Positions 60,024 through 64,000 of a DNA stretch of 64,000 nucleotides are shown one piece after another. Origin of the DNA: a virus; IMG/VR virus record IMGVR_UViG_3300030618_000009, positions 1 through 64,000 of that record; one strand, given 5' to 3'. Numbering within the stretch: position 1 is the stretch's first letter; every line of letters starts with the position of its first letter. Both the position numbers and the translations under genes were made by a program. The notes under the pieces were generated by a model, which saw nothing but the letters and a program-made list of their open reading frames with translations, was not told the DNA's origin and did not search any database.

Positions 60024-61634
60024 TTAGTAACCGACTGCCGTCCATGCCACGGTCGAAACATCCGCACCGTTGTCGGAGTAAATCGTGAACGATGAACCCG
60101 AGATCGGGATGTAGTACAAATGGCCGGGGTTAATCGGAACACCCAAGTACGTTAGGTACACATAGTAGTTGTTCGCAAATGCGGATGCACCCGTCATCGT
60201 GACCGTCACCGAACTATTTGGGGGACTGCCATCAACCACGAGCGTAGCCGCTCCACTTGCGATATGGTTGTCACCATTCGACGCTGGTGAGCCCGAAGCT
60301 TCTGCCGCAGGATTTCCCGCTCCGTCGTAAAGGACTGGAACAGAAGCCGCAATAGTAGCTTCCACAGCTTCAGCGCGATCCGTTTCCACCAGAACAGCAG
60401 CCGCAGCGCCAGATGCGTCCGCACCAACTGATCCAGCGGTGAGAACGACAACGCCAGTCTGACCGTTGACGGACGCTACAGGATACGGAGGCGTAGCCGC
60501 CGAGAACAATCCTGTGGTTGCGTTGTAGCCCGTCAGAAACTCAATTGGTCCCGCTGGTGAGCCGCCCACAACTGGGGTGAACGTCTGAGCCATTGGCGGT
60601 GCTGCTGGGGGTGCCGAAACAATGGTGCCTGCGGCAGCGAGAGTGATAGCGGCAGCGGCGAGTGCGCGACCCTGAAGTGTCCCACCACCCAATGTGATCG
60701 ACGCGACTGCAAGGATGTTACCTACTGTCGTGCTTGGGGTGATGGAGGTCCATGAAGACCCAACGACCCAGACCACATTTGCGGCCTGAGCGCCGTTGAT
60801 GAGAGTAATCGACGTGCCACTTTCCTGCGTGACGGTCGAAGCGGTAGCGATGAACACGAACATGGCGTTCGGGTTGTCCTGACCGTCGAGAACGATGCTG
60901 GTAGCGATGTTGATGGAACTACCGCTCTTGTAAACACCTGCGTTGAACACGTTGGCAGCCGAACCATTACCCTGCGTTCCGAGGTCGGCTGTCGTGATTG
61001 CTGTCGAGGTCAAACCACCGAAGTAGGTGATCGCCGTGTTGAGGTCCGTCAATGCCTGAGAGGAAACTGGAGAACTGACCGACGTAGGTGGGGTCAAGGT
61101 CCAGCCAGCGGGCGTGATGGTCGTGCCGTTGATGTTCCCGCCGCTGATTACGGTGCCTGCGCCATCCGAGTTTGTGATTGTGGTGCCGAGCAAAGCGTAC
61201 TGAGCAGCCGAGCCCAAATGCGGGGTTACGGGGGACGGTGCGGCACCAGCAAGAAGAAGGGCTAATGCAACGCCGGAATCCTGTATGTTGCCCGAGCCGT
61301 CATAAGTAACGACATCGCCCGCGACCGTGAGTCCTTGGTTTGTCGTTTGCACCTTGGAACCGTTACCCTCGCGACTGGCGAGTTGCGAGGTAGCGATGGT
61401 GCCAGTGATCTGCGAGAAGCTCCAAGTGGTCGGAAATGGCGGGGTGAACCCGAGGGTGACCGTACTGCCAACGACCGAGACTACCGAGATCACTTGGTTC
61501 GGATTCGGCACCGTGTTGGGCAGATTGAAGAGCAGGTTATTGCCCGCGACGGGCTGTGCCTGAACAGACACCTGTCCAGTGATCGCGCCTACGAATGTTA
61601 GCTGACCTTTGATGATAGTGGGTGTGTTTGCCAT
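60024..61634 (-). CDS. Tail fibre/adhesin with an ice-binding-like (DUF3494) domain (536 aa)
   Basis: The N-terminus (about 1-130) is a fibre shaft with repeated strand motifs. Residues about 145-345 follow the DUF3494 pattern: YALLGTTITNSDGAGTVISGG, NVFNAGVYKSGSSINIAT, LDGQDNPNAMFVFIA, LINGAQAANVVWVVG and GGGTLQGRALAAAAITL. That beta-solenoid family includes ice-binding proteins and adhesins. The C-terminal third carries VASVNGQTGVVVLTAGSVGA, a common phage-fibre repeat, and a final beta domain. Probably binds the host surface. Confidence 0.78.
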   Translation of the reverse strand: MANTPTIIKGQLTFVGAITGQVSVQAQPVAGNNLLFNLPNTVPNPNQVISVVSVVGSTVTLGFTPPFPTTWSFSQITGTIATSQLASREGNGSKVQTTNQGLTVAGDVVTYDGSGNIQDSGVALALLLAGAAPSPVTPHLGSAAQYALLGTTITNSDGAGTVISGGNINGTTITPAGWTLTPPTSVSSPVSSQALTDLNTAITYFGGLTSTAITTADLGTQGNGSAANVFNAGVYKSGSSINIATSIVLDGQDNPNAMFVFIATASTVTQESGTSITLINGAQAANVVWVVGSSWTSITPSTTVGNILAVASITLGGGTLQGRALAAAAITLAAAGTIVSAPPAAPPMAQTFTPVVGGSPAGPIEFLTGYNATTGLFSAATPPYPVASVNGQTGVVVLTAGSVGADASGAAAAVLVETDRAEAVEATIAASVPVLYDGAGNPAAEASGSPASNGDNHIASGAATLVVDGSPPNSSVTVTMTGASAFANNYYVYLTYLGVPINPGHLYYIPISGSSFTIYSDNGADVSTVAWTAVGY

Positions 61635-61650
61635 GATTGCCTGTGCTCCT

Positions 61651-62181
61651 TTAGAAGTACCTTACGTAAACGCTCACCAGACTCGAACTGGCTTGAAACT
61701 GAAATTGCTGATTCGACTGTGTAAATACCGAGGTCGGCAGTACCAAAAATTCCGTACCCGGATAAAGCTCCGTAGTGACTGGCACAACGTAATCGTCAAC
61801 ATCTGACGTGCGGGCCGTACAAGCATCGGGAGCCGAGAGAAGTGTGATCGTGGAATCTCCATCCGCATAAGCGCCCCAGTATGTCGATGGGGGCGACAAG
61901 GATGGCGGCTGAGCCAAATTGCCGACGAGGGCGATGTACGCCTGACCTGAGTAGTTGACCACCTGCCCCGGGAGATATTGCGTCGTGCCCGACCATGCGG
62001 GAGCGGTAGAGGCGGCAGCGCAATAGAAGGTCACCAAATCTCGCCCTGTGGTCAGGAAATAGTTGCCGTTCGCCACATCGCAGACAGTGTAAAGCGGGTT
62101 CAATCCCGTTGACGTACCTGTCGTCCCAAACGTGGGGCTGAGCGTGATCGGTGCGTTATTGATTACCTGCGTTCTCGCCAT
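61651..62181 (-). CDS. Virion protein with a carbohydrate-binding-like module (176 aa)
   Basis: Central WSGTTQYLPGQVVNYSGQAY with a later Tyr-Trp-Gly resembles CBM5/12 chitin-binding-like modules used on tail fibres (W, Y-x-x-G-x-x-V, Y/W). The rest is beta-rich. Located between the fibre gene and small membrane proteins. Confidence 0.6.
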   Translation of the reverse strand: MARTQVINNAPITLSPTFGTTGTSTGLNPLYTVCDVANGNYFLTTGRDLVTFYCAAASTAPAWSGTTQYLPGQVVNYSGQAYIALVGNLAQPPSLSPPSTYWGAYADGDSTITLLSAPDACTARTSDVDDYVVPVTTELYPGTEFLVLPTSVFTQSNQQFQFQASSSLVSVYVRYF

Positions 62182-62190
62182 CGTGTCTCC

Positions 62191-62490
62191 TTAGTCGGTT
62201 CTCCGTGTTCGAGAACCCTCGCTTCGTGCAGCCATCACCGCGATTCCCTTGTCCATGCTGGTCAGAAGATCGACGGCTTTCTCGTTAGTCTTCTTCACAA
62301 CCGCCATGTCCGCGACCATATTGGGGAAGCCAGTCGCCAGAGTATCGATCTGAGTGACGGCTTTCTGCCCCGCCGCCTGACGGTCATGCCGCTTGACGTA
62401 CCAGTTGATGCCGCCCGCCGCTCCTCCAAGAAGAGCCAGAAGAACGGTGACATTCTCCGCGATCTGCAAAATGTCTTTAATCGGGCTCAT
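62191..62490 (-). CDS. Membrane-anchored helical protein (99 aa)
   Basis: One hydrophobic helix (VTVLLALLGGAAGGINWYV, about 14-32) and a helical polar C-terminus. Could be a holin or spanin subunit from topology and neighbouring genes; not proven. Confidence 0.5.
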   Translation of the reverse strand: MSPIKDILQIAENVTVLLALLGGAAGGINWYVKRHDRQAAGQKAVTQIDTLATGFPNMVADMAVVKKTNEKAVDLLTSMDKGIAVMAARSEGSRTRRTD

Positions 62491-62498
62491 AGTTCGCC

Positions 62499-62639
62499 TT
62501 ACAGAACGGACTTCGCCCAGCTAAAGAGCGTATCGATTTTGGTGCCGATAGTGGGATACGCAATCCCAAATTTGACACCGCCGATGAACAACGCTGCCGC
62601 AAACGCGGCTTCAATAGCAATCTTGATTAGACTGAACAT
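62499..62639 (-). CDS. Small membrane peptide (46 aa)
   Basis: Two-part hydrophobic stretch (IAIEAAFAAALFIGGVKFG) with a polar C-terminus. Possible holin-type partner of the gene at 62191. Confidence 0.45.
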   Translation of the reverse strand: MFSLIKIAIEAAFAAALFIGGVKFGIAYPTIGTKIDTLFSWAKSVL

Positions 62640-62677
62640 GTGAATGTCCCCCTAACAAGAAGGACGGTAGGCAGATT

Positions 62678-63019
62678 TTATTCGGAGAAACCAGCCGCCC
62701 AGAGGTAGAAGCGGGTTTCCCAAAGGAGGAGGCGTCTCAGGCGAGAGCACTGGGGGTAGGTGAGATCGTAGTGATTGACTAGCCAATATTCGGGCTGGCT
62801 CAGGAACACGTCTAGAATGATGAGGATGCGAGCGACTTCCTTCCTCCATCGAGGCCAAGGAAGCTTCTTTTTCTTGGGGTTGCCCGTGAAGGCTTCCGAC
62901 TGGTGGGCGTGGTTATAGGTGAGGGCACGCCATAGACGCTCGCCCAACGGCATGTACCAGCCATAGGGCGGGCCGCTGCCTTTTGTGCTCGGGAACCATA
63001 CCCACGAGTAGGGTTGCAC
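62678..63019 (-). CDS. Hypothetical aromatic protein (113 aa)
   Basis: GTG start, very rich in Trp, Tyr and Pro (WVWFPSTKGSGPPYGWYMP). C-terminal helical with RLRRLLLWETRFYLWAAG. Common style of phage protein, unassigned. Confidence 0.5.
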   Translation of the reverse strand: MQPYSWVWFPSTKGSGPPYGWYMPLGERLWRALTYNHAHQSEAFTGNPKKKKLPWPRWRKEVARILIILDVFLSQPEYWLVNHYDLTYPQCSRLRRLLLWETRFYLWAAGFSE

Positions 63020-63024
63020 GAGAC

Positions 63025-63618
63025 CTAGCCCTTCCGAACGTCCTTGACCATGGCGATTAACTGCTCGTTCGTAAGTCCCACTTTATACCCCAGATCGACA
63101 ACTTGACCCGCGTCGAGGCCGTCGAACCACTTCTGGAACATGGCGATCACGTCTTGTTTGGAGAGATTCAGGTCTTTCACCAATTGGTTCGGGGTGACCC
63201 AGCAGTGGCCCGCATGTCCCTTCGGCCAGTCGCAACCGAGGTCGCACGGGACTTCGCTCACCAGTTGCTTAAAGCCCGCGACATCCGACAGGCGCACGGT
63301 GTCCAGAACGCCGTCGTCCGTGTTGTAGCCCGTTCCCCACTTGCCGATGACGAAGAAAGCCTTGGTTTGGTAATAGTCGCCCGAGTTGAACTTGTTCATG
63401 ATTTCAACAGGATCGATATTCCAGCAGCGGTCGCCGTCACGGGAATCCTCGCCGAGGTTCCTGAGCCATGGTGTTTCCTCTTGAACGCCGAGGCGGTTGG
63501 GACGGTCGCAGCGATGTTCTTTGCCGTCCTTAGTCACGATAATGACATTGCCGTCCGAGATGTTGCCCTGCACGAAGAACTCAGTGCCGTTGCGTTTGAC
63601 TGTCTTTGATCCAAACAT
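63025..63618 (-). CDS. Hypothetical protein (197 aa)
   Basis: ATG 63618 with GGAGG 6 nt upstream (ATG at 63630 rejected). Promoter TATCAT at 63638-63643. N-terminal strands (GTEFFVQGNISDGNVIIV), then Cys/His pair (CDLGCDWPKGHAGHCWV). Unknown function. Confidence 0.6.
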   Translation of the reverse strand: MFGSKTVKRNGTEFFVQGNISDGNVIIVTKDGKEHRCDRPNRLGVQEETPWLRNLGEDSRDGDRCWNIDPVEIMNKFNSGDYYQTKAFFVIGKWGTGYNTDDGVLDTVRLSDVAGFKQLVSEVPCDLGCDWPKGHAGHCWVTPNQLVKDLNLSKQDVIAMFQKWFDGLDAGQVVDLGYKVGLTNEQLIAMVKDVRKG

Positions 63619-63653
63619 GCGATCCTCCACTTTGCCGATGATACCACGAGCAA

Positions 63654-63742
63654 AGAAAAAAGGCTAGTTCCAAGCCCGATTCGAACGGAACTCATTGGAA
63701 CTAGCCATGATGAACAACGTTTCGGGAGGCATTACCTCCCAT
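63654..63742 (-). ncRNA. Small RNA or attenuator-like transcript
   Basis: A TGGTATTAT promoter (box 63756-63751) precedes an ATG by 8 nt that opens a 13-codon frame (63742-63701). Its TAG lies inside a perfect 11-bp hairpin GGCTAGTTCCA/TGGAACTAGCC followed by TTTTTT. A second hairpin GGGAGG/CCTCCC lies inside the 13-codon frame. This is a complete tiny transcription unit, arranged like a leader-peptide attenuator for the gene at 63618. Confidence 0.45.
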
Positions 63743-63772
63743 GCACTATAATAATACCATAGTCCGAGACTT

Positions 63773-64000
63773 TTAGGAACCACCCGCCAAGGTAAAGTTC
63801 ACCTGAATGGTTGTTTGCACTTCGACAGGCGAACCATTGAGCAAGTACGGCTTGTAGCGCCACTGCTTAACGGCATCTATCGCGGCGGGGACGAGCATCG
63901 GGTGCCCGCTGGTGACCTTCAGGTTTTCGATGGTGCCATCCGTAGAGATCACAGCTTCGAGGTTCACGGAGCCCTGTATGCGGGCCTGACGTGCCAACGG
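63773..64000 (-). CDS. TonB C-terminal domain (partial, continues past the window)
   Basis: The frame is open to the right edge. The domain reads ARIQGSVNLEAVISTDGTI, then NLKVTSGHPMLVPAAIDAVK and QWRYKPYLLNGSPVEVQTTI, the standard TonB C-terminal fold that contacts outer-membrane receptors; the exact wording resembles Acidobacteriota proteins. In a phage it could be a host-derived gene or could mark the join with host DNA. The N-terminal part is not in the window. Confidence 0.8.
   Translation of the reverse strand, partial: PLARQARIQGSVNLEAVISTDGTIENLKVTSGHPMLVPAAIDAVKQWRYKPYLLNGSPVEVQTTIQVNFTLAGGS

Noticed and set aside
63660-63708. tRNA suggested by the TTCGAAT loop
   Set aside because: The outer stem plus T run is a rho-independent terminator and no D or anticodon arm exists.
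1-64000. CRISPR array or insertion sequence
   Set aside because: No regularly spaced repeats and no transposase or terminal inverted repeats were seen; the only tandem repeat is the 45-bp duplication.

Overview
The window looks like 64 kb of a double-stranded DNA bacteriophage genome, probably one end or the middle of a larger one. The evidence is dense packing of short overlapping genes (many ATGA start/stop overlaps), two transcription blocks, phage-encoded tRNAs, HNH and GIY-YIG homing endonucleases, tail-fibre-like proteins and dozens of small zinc-ribbon or one-helix membrane proteins. No terminase, portal, capsid or DNA polymerase gene is visible here. A TonB C-terminal domain at the right edge and a secreted Gly/Tyr-rich protein near the left edge resemble proteins I associate with Acidobacteriota (Terriglobales); the host assignment is an inference.

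Layout. 1-840: cluster of tRNA and tRNA-like genes with small membrane peptides. 0.87-27.6 kb (+ strand): small-gene modules containing methionine aminopeptidase, ADP-ribosylglycohydrolase, HNH nuclease, Ku, type-2-like peptidyl-tRNA hydrolase, macro-like protein, truncated tyrosine recombinase, R2K-clade ATP-grasp enzyme, ATP-dependent ligase, GIY-YIG protein, tail fibre, HD phosphohydrolase, ParB-like protein, a 0.36-kb structured RNA, an RNA polymerase alpha-CTD-like protein and a single-ring Clp-type AAA+ ATPase. 27.6-29.0 kb (- strand): two related proteins and a membrane protein. 29.4-43.5 kb (- strand): a three-gene operon made of an InPase-GNAT-RelA/SpoT fusion, a JAMM peptidase and a 3883-residue polyvalent protein with about fourteen ADP-ribosyltransferase-like modules. 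43.6-45.5 kb (+): metallophosphoesterase and acetyltransferase. 45.5-63.6 kb (mostly -): small genes, glycosyltransferase and pyruvyltransferase pair, HNH pair, MmcB-like nuclease, Ada-like zinc protein, and a virion adhesin/holin-like block including an ice-binding-like (DUF3494) fibre.

How it fits together. Three themes stand out. First, ADP-ribose chemistry: a giant array of ART domains, an ADP-ribosylglycohydrolase, a macro-like protein and a Nudix domain in one genome. The giant protein's modules are separated by a recurring short Thr-Ala-Ala-type junction that could be a processing signal, with a JAMM peptidase gene directly upstream. Second, end joining: Ku and a small ligase lie 8.6 kb apart but share the same three-block promoter with identical spacing, together with one small unknown gene. 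Third, expression: at least fourteen genes have a TATAAT-like box ending only 5-7 nt before the start codon, implying leaderless mRNAs, while genes with a Shine-Dalgarno sequence have the same box further upstream.

All functions are read from sequence motifs by eye; no database search or structure prediction was run.
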